Source: Rappaport israeli
GTDB taxonomy: Bacteria > Pseudomonadota > Gammaproteobacteria > Cardiobacteriales > Cardiobacteriaceae
Assembly: GCF_001888055.1 (NCBI RefSeq)
Contig: NZ_LXHZ01000023.1
Coordinates: 1 to 64,000 of the forward strand
Direction of reading: 5' to 3'
Length of the DNA stretch: 64,000 nucleotides
The stretch's first letter is position 1; each line of letters opens with the position of its first letter. The position numbers and the translations under genes were made by a program. This document shows positions 1-8,334 of this stretch, in pieces. The notes under the pieces were generated by a model, which did not search any database, had not been told where the DNA came from, and was given only the letters and a program-made list of their open reading frames with translations.

Positions 1-2
1 TG

Positions 3-1361
3 GTTCAGGTTGTTGCCAATATGGGAGATTCCTTAGGGAAGGGTAATGAATTAACAAATAACGCATCTTCATCACTTTCTACATTATCTTTGGCTAATGA
101 TGCGGCTAAAATATATCAATCTATAACTCAGAAAAATGAAATTAATCTACATGATTTAAATAATCTCCTAGGTAATTTATTTGTTGCGGCAGGAGATGGT
201 TTAGCTTCTCGTGGCTTTAAAGCAGGAGAGATTTTTTCTGTAGCTGGTATATTTATTAAAGAATACGGCGATCATACTTATAATGATGGTAACTCAATTA
301 TGGCGGCTGATGACTTCTTTAACGCTGATAATTTCAAAGGTTTTCTTTGGGAAAAAGCTGAAGATTGGTCAAAATTTGTTTATTCTGCTTTCCCGGATTG
401 GATGAATCCATGGCTAGATTTGGATCGTTCAAAGGAGCAAAAATACTATTTCACCGATCCCTTGATTATTGATCTTGATGGCAATGGGATTAAAACCCTT
501 GCAGCAGCGGTAAACCGTGCAGTGATGTTTGATGATAATGCCAACGGCATCCGCAATGCGATAGGTTGGGTGGATGCCAATGACGGTATTTTAGTCCGCG
601 ACATTAACCAAGATGGCAAGATCAATAATGGCCGTGAGATTTTTGGTGACGCCTATGAACTTAAAAGCGGTGCGCTTGCTAAAAACGGCTATGAAGCATT
701 AGCGGAATTTGACAGCAATCAAGACGGCAAAGTGGATGCCAATGATGCTGATTTTGCCGAGCTGCGGATTTGGAGAGACGTAAACAGCAACGGTATTACC
801 GATGACGGCGAATTATTAACGCTTGAAGCCGCCGGCGTAAAAGCACTGAACCTTGAACACACCGCTGTTGATGAGAAACTTGAAGGTGATAACACGATTA
901 CCCAAAAAGGCAGTTATGAAAAATTAGATGGTTCAACTGCTGAGATGGGGGATGTAAACTTTACGCGCAATACTTTGGTTTCTGAATATGTAGAAAAAAT
1001 TCCTCTCACATCAGAACAATTATTATGGATGAACTTAAAAGGCGTAGGCAATTTGCGAGATTTACGCGAAGCGGCGGCAACCTTTGAACCTTTAGCTGAA
1101 ACTAAGCGTGAATCTTTGCTAGATGACTTAATTTATCGCTGGACAGGCAGTGAGGATGTTGATCCTTATAGCCGCGATCCTAAGAAAATTTATCCGCATG
1201 TGATGGATGCCCGCCAATTAGTGACGCTTGAGCATCTCACAGGGCATGGCTATCTGGGTACTTGGTGCTGGGGTTCAACTATGGGAGACCATCTCAGCAC
1301 CTCAAAACTTTGCAGAAATGGTGTGAAATTTAATGCTAATCTACTTCAGCCCCAAGAATAA
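3..1361 (+). CDS. RTX/FrpC-type calcium-binding protein, C-terminal part (5' end outside window)
   Basis: The frame is open back to the left edge, so the first ATG (21) is probably internal and the gene starts outside the window. The central part has the acidic Gly-rich signature of FrpC/haemolysin-like secreted proteins: DPLIIDLDGNGIKT, then DINQDGKINNGREIFGD, then DSNQDGKVDANDADF and DVNSNGITDDGEL, all EF-hand-like Ca-binding loops. No classical nonapeptide RTX array is visible here. Family members usually continue well past the GTWCWG segment; here the frame runs into about 25 unrelated residues and stops, so the C-terminus looks truncated or replaced. Such proteins are normally secreted by a type I system; none is in the window. 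The family call is fairly safe; activity is unknown. Confidence 0.7.
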   Translation, partial: VQVVANMGDSLGKGNELTNNASSSLSTLSLANDAAKIYQSITQKNEINLHDLNNLLGNLFVAAGDGLASRGFKAGEIFSVAGIFIKEYGDHTYNDGNSIMAADDFFNADNFKGFLWEKAEDWSKFVYSAFPDWMNPWLDLDRSKEQKYYFTDPLIIDLDGNGIKTLAAAVNRAVMFDDNANGIRNAIGWVDANDGILVRDINQDGKINNGREIFGDAYELKSGALAKNGYEALAEFDSNQDGKVDANDADFAELRIWRDVNSNGITDDGELLTLEAAGVKALNLEHTAVDEKLEGDNTITQKGSYEKLDGSTAEMGDVNFTRNTLVSEYVEKIPLTSEQLLWMNLKGVGNLRDLREAAATFEPLAETKRESLLDDLIYRWTGSEDVDPYSRDPKKIYPHVMDARQLVTLEHLTGHGYLGTWCWGSTMGDHLSTSKLCRNGVKFNANLLQPQE

Positions 1362-1364
1362 ATT

Positions 1365-2036
1365 ATGAGATATACTCCCATCAATCAATTTTTTGTATTG
1401 TTTTTTTTCCAGCATGTATTTATTGTTTTTATTTTTTTTCCATTTGCGTGGAATAATTCTCTAGATGCGTATTTTAATTTCGATTACCATAATAATTTTT
1501 ATACAAATTTTATTTCTTTAGGGGCAGCTTTTGACGCAAAAAATATACATACATTTTTAAGAGCTTATATAACCATTCCATTAGGTATCTTATTTTCTTT
1601 AATTTTTACATTAAGCTTGTTTAAATTTAATAAACAAAAAAATATTCAATGGGCTGTAGAGTTACCATATTATTTTTCTAGGAAATTAAAATATGGCATG
1701 CTCTGGATCTATTCAATTATAGGTTATATTTTAATTGGCGCTGAACATGCCTATACTAATAAATCTCATCTTACTGAAAGCAGTTCTTTCCTTGTCGGAG
1801 GAGCAGAATTTCTAATTATGATGACTATTTGTTATTGTATGGGCTACTTTGCAATACTTGCTTTAAGGAGAGAAAAAATGAGTGAATGTGATAATAGAGA
1901 TAATATGGGAAAAAGTTCTTCTGATGATATCATGACAGTTGCTATCTCTGTCTATAATGGTGTTGATGTTTTACCTCAGAGTCTGCTTATGACTAGATTC
2001 GTCAAACCTGTGCACCTTTTTTTATTTTTGATTTAA
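1365..2036 (+). CDS. hypothetical multi-pass membrane protein between RTX-type genes
   Basis: The start lies 3 nt after the stop of the upstream RTX-type gene, so the two are probably co-transcribed. The product is about 223 aa, very AT-rich in codon use, with about four hydrophobic segments (around residues 8-30, 65-85, 110-125 and 145-170) and a soluble, Asp/Ser-rich tail. I do not recognise a family. Its position directly behind a secreted RTX-type protein would suit an immunity or accessory membrane protein, but this is inference only. The last 20 or so residues may not be native. Confidence 0.5.
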   Translation: MRYTPINQFFVLFFFQHVFIVFIFFPFAWNNSLDAYFNFDYHNNFYTNFISLGAAFDAKNIHTFLRAYITIPLGILFSLIFTLSLFKFNKQKNIQWAVELPYYFSRKLKYGMLWIYSIIGYILIGAEHAYTNKSHLTESSSFLVGGAEFLIMMTICYCMGYFAILALRREKMSECDNRDNMGKSSSDDIMTVAISVYNGVDVLPQSLLMTRFVKPVHLFLFLI

Positions 2037-2062
2037 ATAAAATAAATTTTCGGAGTCTATAG

Positions 2063-2794
2063 ATGTCTGATAGTGAGTTCACTAATAAGTTGATAGATTT
2101 TTCAACTAATGTTTTGAAAGAAGATTTTTATAATAGAGAGTTTAAAATATATAATATTATTCATATGCAAGATAGAAAATTCTATATTGATTATTTTAAT
2201 CTTTATAAAAAATCTGAACAAAATAAAGAAAGGCGAATAGCTGAAACATTGGGAATATATTTTATTCCCCCATTTGTTATGGTATCAATAATATCTGGGT
2301 TTCTTATTTATAATTTCTACGATTATTTTTATTTTGATTCAATAAATAAAGTAGGTATTTTTTTTAGTATTACTAAAATGCCAGAAAAGCAATATCTACT
2401 AAAAGGTTATTTTTTTATATTTATTATTTTGTATACTTTGATGGTTTTGTTTCTTGCAAGAAAATATTTTGTCATTGTTAGGAATTTTGATTCTTGGAAA
2501 AATTTTTTCTTATATTATGCTGATATAATTGTAGTATCTTTTGTAATTTTAGTTTTATTATTGGCGGCACCAATGGTTGAGGTACTATCTACTTATAGTA
2601 ATGTGACTAGGTATGATTTTGATATCTCTCCTGCTGGAATAATAAACTATTTTTGTCTTCTTTTTTTTATTGTTTTCTTTTTAATATACAGGTTATGTTA
2701 TTTTAGCCTATTTTTTTATAGAAAATCAGAAATGGATGCAATTACCACATCCATAGCTTCATCATACGCTTTTTATAAATTTTGTGAGAAATAA
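2063..2794 (+). CDS. hypothetical membrane protein
   Basis: A 243-aa protein preceded by a Shine-Dalgarno-like CGGAG. The N-terminal 65 residues are soluble and charged. Four strongly hydrophobic segments follow (about residues 72-92, 115-132, 158-175 and 197-220), rich in Phe and Ile. Codon use is extremely AT-rich, like the preceding gene and unlike the 3.9-6.4 kb block. It lies 18 nt before the next RTX-type gene in the same direction. No family recognised; a partner or immunity role for the flanking RTX-type proteins is possible but unproven. Confidence 0.5.
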   Translation: MSDSEFTNKLIDFSTNVLKEDFYNREFKIYNIIHMQDRKFYIDYFNLYKKSEQNKERRIAETLGIYFIPPFVMVSIISGFLIYNFYDYFYFDSINKVGIFFSITKMPEKQYLLKGYFFIFIILYTLMVLFLARKYFVIVRNFDSWKNFFLYYADIIVVSFVILVLLLAAPMVEVLSTYSNVTRYDFDISPAGIINYFCLLFFIVFFLIYRLCYFSLFFYRKSEMDAITTSIASSYAFYKFCEK

Positions 2795-2812
2795 AACTTA
2801 AGGAGAATTACT

Positions 2813-4105
2813 ATGAGTAATGTCTGTGAGAATAAACAACCTAAAGATTACTCTGAACTTGCTAATGATCTTAATAACTGGGTTCAGATGTATGCTAATG
2901 CAGCATCAATTGATGAAGCATCGGAAAAGTTTAAATTCTATAAACAATTTCTATTGGATAAATATGGTTCTGACTATTTTGCTAAAAAGGTTATAAATAG
3001 GCATAGTACATTGAGAGGAGTTCTTAATGAATTAGGGTCTGATAAATTTAGAAAAGATATCTCGAATCAATTTAGTCAATTTGTTAAAAATAACTATAAT
3101 ACAGGACAAAGAGTGTATGATTATATGTCTTCTAAAGGATATATATATTCTGAAGCGGATAAACAATACTATTGGAAAAAGGCACAAACTTATTATGAAA
3201 TAAGGGATGATATTAATTCAATCCAAAGAAACGCCCAAAAATTTGCAACACAACTAGGTAAGAATTTAAGTGTTGCTGGAAATGTAGCTAATGCAATTGT
3301 ACCTATAGTTGATATAGTTGGAAATTGTAATACTGCTCAAGCAGCAAAAAATTCATTAGTTGCAGTCTCATCAAATTTTATAACTAGAGGATTACTTTCT
3401 TTTATTCCTGCTGTTGGTCCAGTTGCGGCTATGCTTGGTGGAGCTTTACTAAGTTACCCTGTTAGCACAGGACTAGGTTGGCTTTATGACAAAGCTTATA
3501 AAGCTTTTACTGGGAACGAAATTCCTAAAGGGAATCAATGTACAGATAATCAACCCAATATATCTGAAGCGGAATGTACCACATCACCTTTGGTTATTGA
3601 TTTAAACAAAAATGGTATTCAAACTTTTCCTTTAGGTATTTCTACACGCTTTGACTTAGATAATTCTGGTTTTGCAGAGCGAACTGGTTGGCTAGATGAG
3701 CATGACGGCTTACTAGTATTAGACCTAAACGGCAATGGAAAAATTGATAATGGTGCGGAGCTTTTTGGTAATCATACCGCATTAAAAGATGGGACTTTAG
3801 CTTCTGATGGTTTTGCCGCTCTTCATCAATATGATGAAAACGGCGACGGTATCATTTCATCGACCGACTCTATCTGGTCAAAACTCTGTCCTTGGGCAAA
3901 CTCTTCTGCGGTGCGCACGTCAATCCATATTCCTTCGGCTTTGACCGCCGCTTTATCAGCCGATTCGGCAGCCGCTGTTTCGCTAACCGCCGCCGCAGGC
4001 TGTTCGACCGCCGCCTGCGCCCAAGCGCCGAGCGACAATAAGGCAATGCCGCTGCGATTAAGGTATTTCTTAATAAATGTTTCATCATATTTCCCGAATA
4101 ATTGA
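2813..4105 (+). CDS. RTX/FrpC-type protein fused out of context to antisense rhodanese sequence
   Basis: Starts with a good RBS (AAGGAG). Residues 1-250 are a charged helical region followed by a hydrophobic Gly/Ala segment (about 185-225). From about residue 255 it has the same Ca-binding core as the first gene: SPLVIDLNKNGIQT, DLNGNGKIDNGAELFGN and DENGDGIISS. The homologous part ends at about base 3888, after SIWSKL. The last 70 or so residues are an antisense reading of a rhodanese gene lying on the other strand, so the authentic C-terminus is lost. The gene is a 3'-truncated chimera. Codon usage switches from AT-rich to GC-rich at the same point. Confidence 0.65.
   Translation: MSNVCENKQPKDYSELANDLNNWVQMYANAASIDEASEKFKFYKQFLLDKYGSDYFAKKVINRHSTLRGVLNELGSDKFRKDISNQFSQFVKNNYNTGQRVYDYMSSKGYIYSEADKQYYWKKAQTYYEIRDDINSIQRNAQKFATQLGKNLSVAGNVANAIVPIVDIVGNCNTAQAAKNSLVAVSSNFITRGLLSFIPAVGPVAAMLGGALLSYPVSTGLGWLYDKAYKAFTGNEIPKGNQCTDNQPNISEAECTTSPLVIDLNKNGIQTFPLGISTRFDLDNSGFAERTGWLDEHDGLLVLDLNGNGKIDNGAELFGNHTALKDGTLASDGFAALHQYDENGDGIISSTDSIWSKLCPWANSSAVRTSIHIPSALTAALSADSAAAVSLTAAAGCSTAACAQAPSDNKAMPLRLRYFLINVSSYFPNN
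3888..4088 (-). pseudogene. periplasmic rhodanese (PspE-like) remnant
   Basis: Reading leftwards from the ATG pair at 4088/4085, the sequence encodes a signal-peptide start (MMKHLLRNTLIAA). After one base of frame change near 4045-4050 it continues as GIALLSLGAWAQA, an Ala-rich linker and the rhodanese motif IWIDVRTAEEFAQG. That is the N-terminal part of a single-domain periplasmic rhodanese; the loop with the active-site Cys should follow but the sequence switches to RTX-type DNA at about 3888. It is therefore both frameshifted and truncated. It belongs to the GC-richer block that continues through the AhpD, AraC and MetR genes. Confidence 0.6.
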
Positions 4106-4107
4106 AA

Positions 4108-4215
4108 TATAGTCGGAGAAGTGGAAAAGTAGTACAAGGCGGCGAGCCGTAGACAGTACAGATAGTACGGCAAGGCCAGCCAACGCCGTAATACTTTTTC
4201 AATTCTTCGACTATA
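4108..4215. repeat. Correia-like miniature repeat, copy 1
   Basis: A 108-bp element bounded by TATAGTCG...CGACTATA. The inverted ends match for about 26 bp with a few mismatches (left TATAGTCGGAGAAGTGGAAA; right, reverse-complemented, TATAGTCGAAGAATTGAAAA). The core reads CAAGGCGGCGAGCC, CAGACAGTACA, TACGGCAAGG and CAACGCCGTA, which resembles the core of neisserial Correia repeat enclosed elements. A second copy lies at 13030-13138. It sits between the rhodanese remnant and the stop of the AhpD-like gene. Confidence 0.8.
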
Positions 4216-4219
4216 GCGA

Positions 4220-4558
4220 TTATTTTTGCGCTTCAACAGCTTCTAAAGCACGCAAAGCATAGGTATAAGCCGCTCCCGCATTCAAAGCGATTGCGGTTGC
4301 CAAAGCACCGGCAATTTCGCTTTCCGTGGCGCCCAATTTCGCCGCTTTCTCGGCATGGACGCTGATGCAGCTTTCGCAGCGCGTAGTAATCGCCACCGCA
4401 ATGGCAATCAATTCCCGCGTTTTTTCATCCAAAGCCTCTGCCGCTGCCGCTTGGTCTAATGACAGATAAGCCTGCAACATTTTGGGATGATTTTTGCCTA
4501 ATTCGCCAAAAGATTTTTTGACATGTGCGGTATGGGCGTTCCAATCGTTAAACATCAT
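4220..4558 (-). CDS. AhpD-like carboxymuconolactone decarboxylase family protein
   Basis: A 112-aa single-domain CMD protein. It has the redox motif of the AhpD-like group, CESCISVHAEKA (CxxC followed by His), in the helical framework typical of the family. Such small proteins often act as thiol peroxidase-linked or alkylhydroperoxidase-type enzymes rather than as the decarboxylase that named the family. It is divergently transcribed from an AraC-type regulator 91 bp away, the usual arrangement for a regulator and its target. Full length. A Correia-like repeat lies 4 bp past its stop. Confidence 0.8.
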   Translation of the reverse strand: MMFNDWNAHTAHVKKSFGELGKNHPKMLQAYLSLDQAAAAEALDEKTRELIAIAVAITTRCESCISVHAEKAAKLGATESEIAGALATAIALNAGAAYTYALRALEAVEAQK

Positions 4559-4649
4559 ATGCTCCTAAGTTTCTCATTGAAGAGCGGGCATTATGCGACT
4601 TTTTTCGCTATCATACCTATCAAATCCTCTCATATTGTAGGCAAAAAAG

Positions 4650-5549
4650 ATGGATATTCTCGATCAACTGATTCAGCTGGCACAGATTCGCGGTCAAGCG
4701 GATATTCATTGCCGCCTGCAAGGGGATTGGTCGATTCCGCATGAGCAAAAGCAGGGGCAGGCCAATATGCACATCATCAGCCGCGGCAGCGGCTGGCTGA
4801 ATATCGCAGGAGAAAAAGAAGCCCGTGCGATTAAGCAGGGCGATATTCTGTTCTTTCCGCAGGCGCATACACACCGCTTGAGCAGCAGCGATAAATCCCT
4901 GCATCGGCAAGAAAAGATACACAGCCGCAAGCAAGGCGTATTTACCCTGAACTACTGCGGCGATTATGCACAAGCCGATATGGAGTTTTTCTGCGCCGTT
5001 TTTCATTATGAAGCGAATGCGGCGCTTTTCCGCGCTCTGCCGCAGATGATTGCCATCAATGTCGAGCATCCCGCCCTGCAAACCTTAAGCCGGCTGTTGA
5101 AAAATGAAGCCGATAAGTATGACGAGGGCGCCGCATCGCTGATTCACGCCTTATCTTCGGCATTATTCATCATGATTATCCGCGCCTATCTTGCCGACTC
5201 GCCCGCATTGCCCGAGGGTATTATCAAAGCCGGACGGGAACCGCGCCTACAGCCTTTAATCCACGCGATTATGCACAATCCCGAACAAGATTGGACGATT
5301 GAAAAACTCTGCGAATTAGGGCATCTCTCCAGAGCGCAATTGATGCGCCTGTTCAAGCAGCATCTCAATATCAGCCCCTATGCCTTTATCTTGCAAACCC
5401 GTTTGCAAAAAGCCGCTCATTTGCTCAAAAACAGCCAAGACAGCATTTTAAACATCGCCCTGCTTTCAGGCTTTAACAGCGAAACCAATTTCGGCAAAGC
5501 CTTTAAAAATTACTACGGCATCAGCGCCGGCGATTACCGCAAACAATAA
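4650..5549 (+). CDS. AraC family transcriptional regulator with cupin sensor domain
   Basis: A 299-aa protein. The N-terminal half is a cupin-type ligand-binding domain (about residues 5-180) with a His-containing PQAHTHRL strand. The C-terminal 100 residues carry two helix-turn-helix motifs of the AraC/XylS type, ending with the signature NIALLSGFNSETNFGKAFKNYYGISAGDYRKQ region. It is divergent from the AhpD-like gene and probably controls it; the 91-bp gap between them would hold both promoters. It converges with the MetR-type gene, with only 5 bp between the stops. Confidence 0.85.
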   Translation: MDILDQLIQLAQIRGQADIHCRLQGDWSIPHEQKQGQANMHIISRGSGWLNIAGEKEARAIKQGDILFFPQAHTHRLSSSDKSLHRQEKIHSRKQGVFTLNYCGDYAQADMEFFCAVFHYEANAALFRALPQMIAINVEHPALQTLSRLLKNEADKYDEGAASLIHALSSALFIMIIRAYLADSPALPEGIIKAGREPRLQPLIHAIMHNPEQDWTIEKLCELGHLSRAQLMRLFKQHLNISPYAFILQTRLQKAAHLLKNSQDSILNIALLSGFNSETNFGKAFKNYYGISAGDYRKQ

Positions 5550-5554
5550 AGGCT

Positions 5555-6445
5555 TCAGGCATTATCATGCGCCAGGCATTGCGCGATAAAGCCCTTGATG
5601 TAATCAATCTCGGCGTCATTTTCGCGAATGCCCAAATAGATATGCTTATGAATGCCGGCGCCGATGGATTTGCTGACCAGCGGCAAATGTGCAAACTGGT
5701 TTTCCAAAAGCCAACCCGGCAAGGCGGTAATGCCGCGGTTTGCCGCCACCATTTCCAGCAGAATTTCCGTGGTTTCCACGCGCTTATGCAGGGCGACGTT
5801 TTGCTTGGCGGGCAGGAGAAACTGCTGAAAAATATCCAGTCTTTCCGTCGGCACGGGATAAGTGAATAAGGTTTCATTGCTCAAATCCGCCGCTTCAATC
5901 GCCGTTTTTGCCGCCAAAGGATGCGAGGCGTGCATGGCGAGCTTGAGTTCGTAAGGAAAAGCCGGCGTGAAAATCAATCCTTCGCGGAACACGGGATCAG
6001 GGGTAATCAGCACGTCAACCTCATAAGCAAACAGCGCGGCAATGCCTTTGAATTGAAATTGCTGATGCACGTCCAAATCCACATCCGGCCATTGTTCGAG
6101 ATAGGGACGCACATTGCGCAACAGCCATTGATAACAAGGATGGCATTCCATGCCGATGCGCAGACTGCCGCGCAGCCCTTGGGCAAAGCGGCGTAATTCC
6201 GTCTCGCCGCGCTCGAATTGCGGCAAGAGCCGCAGCGCCATTTGATGGAGATAGTCCCCTGCACGGGTCAGACGCACCCGTCTGCCGTCTTTTTCCCAAA
6301 TCGGCGTACCTAATATATCTTCCAGTTTTTTGATGGTATGGCTTAGGGCAGGTTGCGTAAGATGCAGGGCATCGGCGGCATTGGTCAGGGTGCCGGTTTC
6401 CATGACGGCGGCGATAATGGCAAGATGATGACGGTCGAGCATCAA
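5555..6445 (-). CDS. LysR family regulator, MetR-like
   Basis: A 296-aa LysR-type regulator with an N-terminal winged HTH (residues 4-62, with TLTNAADALHLTQPALSHTI) and a co-inducer-binding domain. The stretch RIGMECHPCYQWL matches the corresponding segment of MetR (IECHSCIQWL in E. coli), which binds homocysteine and controls methionine genes. No met gene is next to it here, so the target is unknown. An IS982-derived element is inserted only about 45 bp upstream of its start and may have displaced its promoter or target gene. A second in-frame ATG follows the first directly. Confidence 0.75.
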   Translation of the reverse strand: MMLDRHHLAIIAAVMETGTLTNAADALHLTQPALSHTIKKLEDILGTPIWEKDGRRVRLTRAGDYLHQMALRLLPQFERGETELRRFAQGLRGSLRIGMECHPCYQWLLRNVRPYLEQWPDVDLDVHQQFQFKGIAALFAYEVDVLITPDPVFREGLIFTPAFPYELKLAMHASHPLAAKTAIEAADLSNETLFTYPVPTERLDIFQQFLLPAKQNVALHKRVETTEILLEMVAANRGITALPGWLLENQFAHLPLVSKSIGAGIHKHIYLGIRENDAEIDYIKGFIAQCLAHDNA

Positions 6446-6490
6446 AACTCCTCATAAAAAAGCCTGTTTAGGCAGGCAATGCTTTGCATT

Positions 6491-6933
6491 ATAACCTGAG
6501 TTCGGGATAAGCCATCTCTATTTAGCAGCCGCCAAAGCATTCTTCCCAAACATCTGCGGCTTATACGCAAACAAGCAATATGCCGTTAATCCAGAAATCA
6601 GATTCAACAAAAATCCCTTCTCTGAACGATGGCGAGTATGTTCAATTTGGCATAGATTCTTTAACTGATCAAAAATCGTTTCAACAACACATCTTTGTTT
6701 TAACAACCTTTTTTGTTCAGGACTTTGGGGCGGGGATTTCATATTCTTTTTCTTGCCTGTCAGTAAAGTGATGTTGTATCTCTTTTCTAAGCAATCGCTT
6801 AACTCTTTGCTGATATAGCCTCTATCCCCAACCAACAATCCAAACAGTTTGTTTGCCATTTGTCGTAAGCCTTTACGGTCATCAACATTGCTCTTTATTT
6901 TTTAGTGGGGTGCTTATCCCGAACTCAGGTTAT
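6491..6933. mobile_element. internally deleted IS982-type element with both inverted repeats
   Basis: A roughly 440-bp element with perfect terminal inverted repeats: ACCTGAGTTCGGGATAAGC at 6494-6512 and its reverse complement at 6912-6930; pairing extends to 6491/6933. Inside, on the minus strand, is only the C-terminal part of a DDE transposase, about 115-130 aa, with NVDDRKGLRQ, LVGDRGYISK, VVETIFDQLKN and the tail FAYKPQMFG. A full IS982 transposase is about 290 aa, so the N-terminal more than half has been deleted. It is non-autonomous but could still be moved in trans. No convincing direct repeat was identified. Confidence 0.8.
6518..6904 (-). pseudogene. IS982-type transposase, C-terminal fragment
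   Basis: The readable frame gives the C-terminal domain of an IS982-family transposase. NVDDRKGL precedes the first ATG (6859), followed by GDRGYISKEL with the catalytic-region Asp, then the VVETIFDQLKN segment with the last acidic residue of the DDE triad. The N-terminal segment containing the first catalytic Asp is absent. It cannot encode an active enzyme. Confidence 0.8.
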
Positions 6934-6980
6934 TATTAAGATTAGGCGAATAATGGAAAGATTCAGAAATATAGTCATCT

Positions 6981-7637
6981 TTACCTATAAGATTTTTGCA
7001 TCATCTCTATTTGCAGTGCAATAGCGCTTTTTCTTTGCGGAACATTTGTGAAAAAGTCCGTAGCGATAGACATCTGCTTTGCATTAGGAACAATTGCTAA
7101 AATCTTGCCGCTTAATTCACTCTCACGCGTTTGCCATGCGCTTAAAAACTGTTCCCGGCTCAGAGATAAATGCCCTAAAGCAGGATCGGCGAGTAAAACG
7201 GTTTCTCTATTAATGCCGTATAAAACGGAAAAATGTTCATTATTGCGATAGCGTAAATACACAATGACGGGGGCACGTAAATGCTGTAATTGTTCAAAAG
7301 ACAAAGCATAACCCTGTGCCTGAAAGCCTAAATTAGGCAAAATTTTCTGCATGTCGGCAAAAGAAGCCCGCCAAGATTCCTGTGCTTCCTGAAGTAATCG
7401 TTCCAAAATATCGGCTTCAGAATAAGATTGTCCATAATAACGGTTGAGTAAAGTCGCAATTGCTGCTGCTCCGCAGGAATAATCCAGATTTTGCTTAATA
7501 ATTCCCTCATCCCGCAGATATTTCCAACTTTTTACCTGCGGATGCATGGTTGGCGGAAAATAATCTTGTATGCTGATTTGAGCAATAGAAAATTGAGTGA
7601 CTAGTAAAAATGAAATAAGCCAGTAATTTATTCTCAT
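6981..7637 (-). CDS. free-standing Sec-exported C39 (double-glycine leader) peptidase
   Basis: A 218-aa protein with a cleavable signal peptide (hydrophobic residues 4-17, then SIAQ) and a peptidase C39 domain. The catalytic signature is complete: oxyanion Gln49 and Cys55 in QNLDYSCGAA, His135 in NEHFSVLY, and Asp151 in LADPALGH. In Gram-positive and microcin systems C39 domains are fused to ABC exporters and face the cytoplasm. This one has no membrane or ATPase domain and should work in the periplasm. It is the last gene of the 11.6-7.0 kb leftward locus, whose two exported proteins carry matching double-glycine-type leader motifs, so they are its likely substrates. The family call is firm; the substrate assignment is inference. 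Confidence 0.85.
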   Translation of the reverse strand: MRINYWLISFLLVTQFSIAQISIQDYFPPTMHPQVKSWKYLRDEGIIKQNLDYSCGAAAIATLLNRYYGQSYSEADILERLLQEAQESWRASFADMQKILPNLGFQAQGYALSFEQLQHLRAPVIVYLRYRNNEHFSVLYGINRETVLLADPALGHLSLSREQFLSAWQTRESELSGKILAIVPNAKQMSIATDFFTNVPQRKSAIALQIEMMQKSYR

Positions 7638-7998
7638 GTGCTTCTCTTGATATATTTAATTTTTTTAAATTTTTTCTGCTATTAATGCGTTTTTCTAATT
7701 CTGGTGAAAGTGGTTCACTATCGAAAAATTTTTCATTCAGCATTGCCTGTATGCCAAATTTAGCCCATATCCACAATAATAATCCAAATGGAATTAGGCT
7801 AAAAAATTGCAATAATAAAAATGGAAGCAGTGAGGTTAGAAATAAATAAATTAAACTATAGACGACTGATAGTTTTAAAATTTTTTTATTTCTTATGTTT
7901 TTATCATTTTCATCTAAAAGTTCTGTATGTACGCAAAATATAAAAAGAGTAATAAAACATATAATTACACTAATTGCGCCATGAGCAACCATAGTCAT
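7507..7998 (-). CDS. small membrane protein, type A of paired cassette 3 (3' end probably frameshifted)
   Basis: The N-terminal 100 or so residues have three hydrophobic segments and resemble two other small proteins in this locus: compare FIFCVHTELLDENDKN here with FIVHWELSDTSGKA at 9554-9847. Its start overlaps the stop of the preceding type B gene by 4 nt (ATGA), indicating translational coupling. The annotated tail overlaps the C39 gene by 131 nt, which is unusual. A one-base change in the A-run near 7665-7671 would instead end the protein at a TGA overlapping the C39 start codon. I therefore suspect a true length of about 120 aa. Function unknown; immunity is the working guess. Confidence 0.55.
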   Translation of the reverse strand: MTMVAHGAISVIICFITLFIFCVHTELLDENDKNIRNKKILKLSVVYSLIYLFLTSLLPFLLLQFFSLIPFGLLLWIWAKFGIQAMLNEKFFDSEPLSPELEKRINSRKNLKKLNISREAHENKLLAYFIFTSHSIFYCSNQHTRLFSANHASAGKKLEISAG

Positions 7999-8282
7999 TT
8001 ATTCTCTTTCTTTGGTTTTTTGTTAAATAAAAAATGTGTAGAAATAGAGATAACTATAATAGAGAATATGATAAATAATAATATGTCAAACCTGAATTGT
8101 TTAATATATACGAAATTGAATAAAGATATGCAGATAATTGCAAAAAACATAGCAAGTTTTTTATTTTTTAAAGGTTTTTTTGCAGCCCCGATTGTCATGC
8201 CTAAGCTGGTTAATGCCATAGATGTTATAAAAATAAGTTGTTCCGTAATTTCGTTATTTGCGTCCATCATCAAATTTCTCAA
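7995..8282 (-). CDS. small membrane protein, type B of paired cassette 3
   Basis: Up to 95 aa; the start may be the second or third Met (MMDANNE). Three hydrophobic segments (about residues 14-33, 43-60 and 66-85) are followed by a short basic tail, KKPKKENK. Size, topology and position match the first partners of the cassettes at 9849-10091 and 9244-9519. It follows the peptide-like gene at 8335-8862 with a hairpin between them and is coupled by ATGA to the type A gene. No family recognised; an inner-membrane immunity role is inferred from context. Confidence 0.55.
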   Translation of the reverse strand: MRNLMMDANNEITEQLIFITSMALTSLGMTIGAAKKPLKNKKLAMFFAIICISLFNFVYIKQFRFDILLFIIFSIIVISISTHFLFNKKPKKENK

Positions 8283-8298
8283 AATAATAATGATAAAA

Positions 8299-8325
8299 GG
8301 TCAATCCTCATTTTAAGGATTGACC
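8299..8325 (-). terminator. hairpin after exported protein gene 1
   Basis: GGTCAATCCT and AGGATTGACC form a perfect 10-bp stem with a 7-nt loop. On the minus strand it is followed by a T-rich tract (TTTTATCATTATTATTTT), so it looks like an intrinsic terminator for the leftward transcript. It lies between the exported-protein gene and the membrane-protein pair, so partial termination would make the exported protein more abundant than its downstream genes. Confidence 0.7.
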
Positions 8326-8334
8326 GCCTATTAT

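Noticed and set aside
4523-4744. Plus-strand frame across the AhpD-AraC gap
   Set aside because: Overlaps the divergent promoter region and the AraC gene in another frame; no family resemblance.
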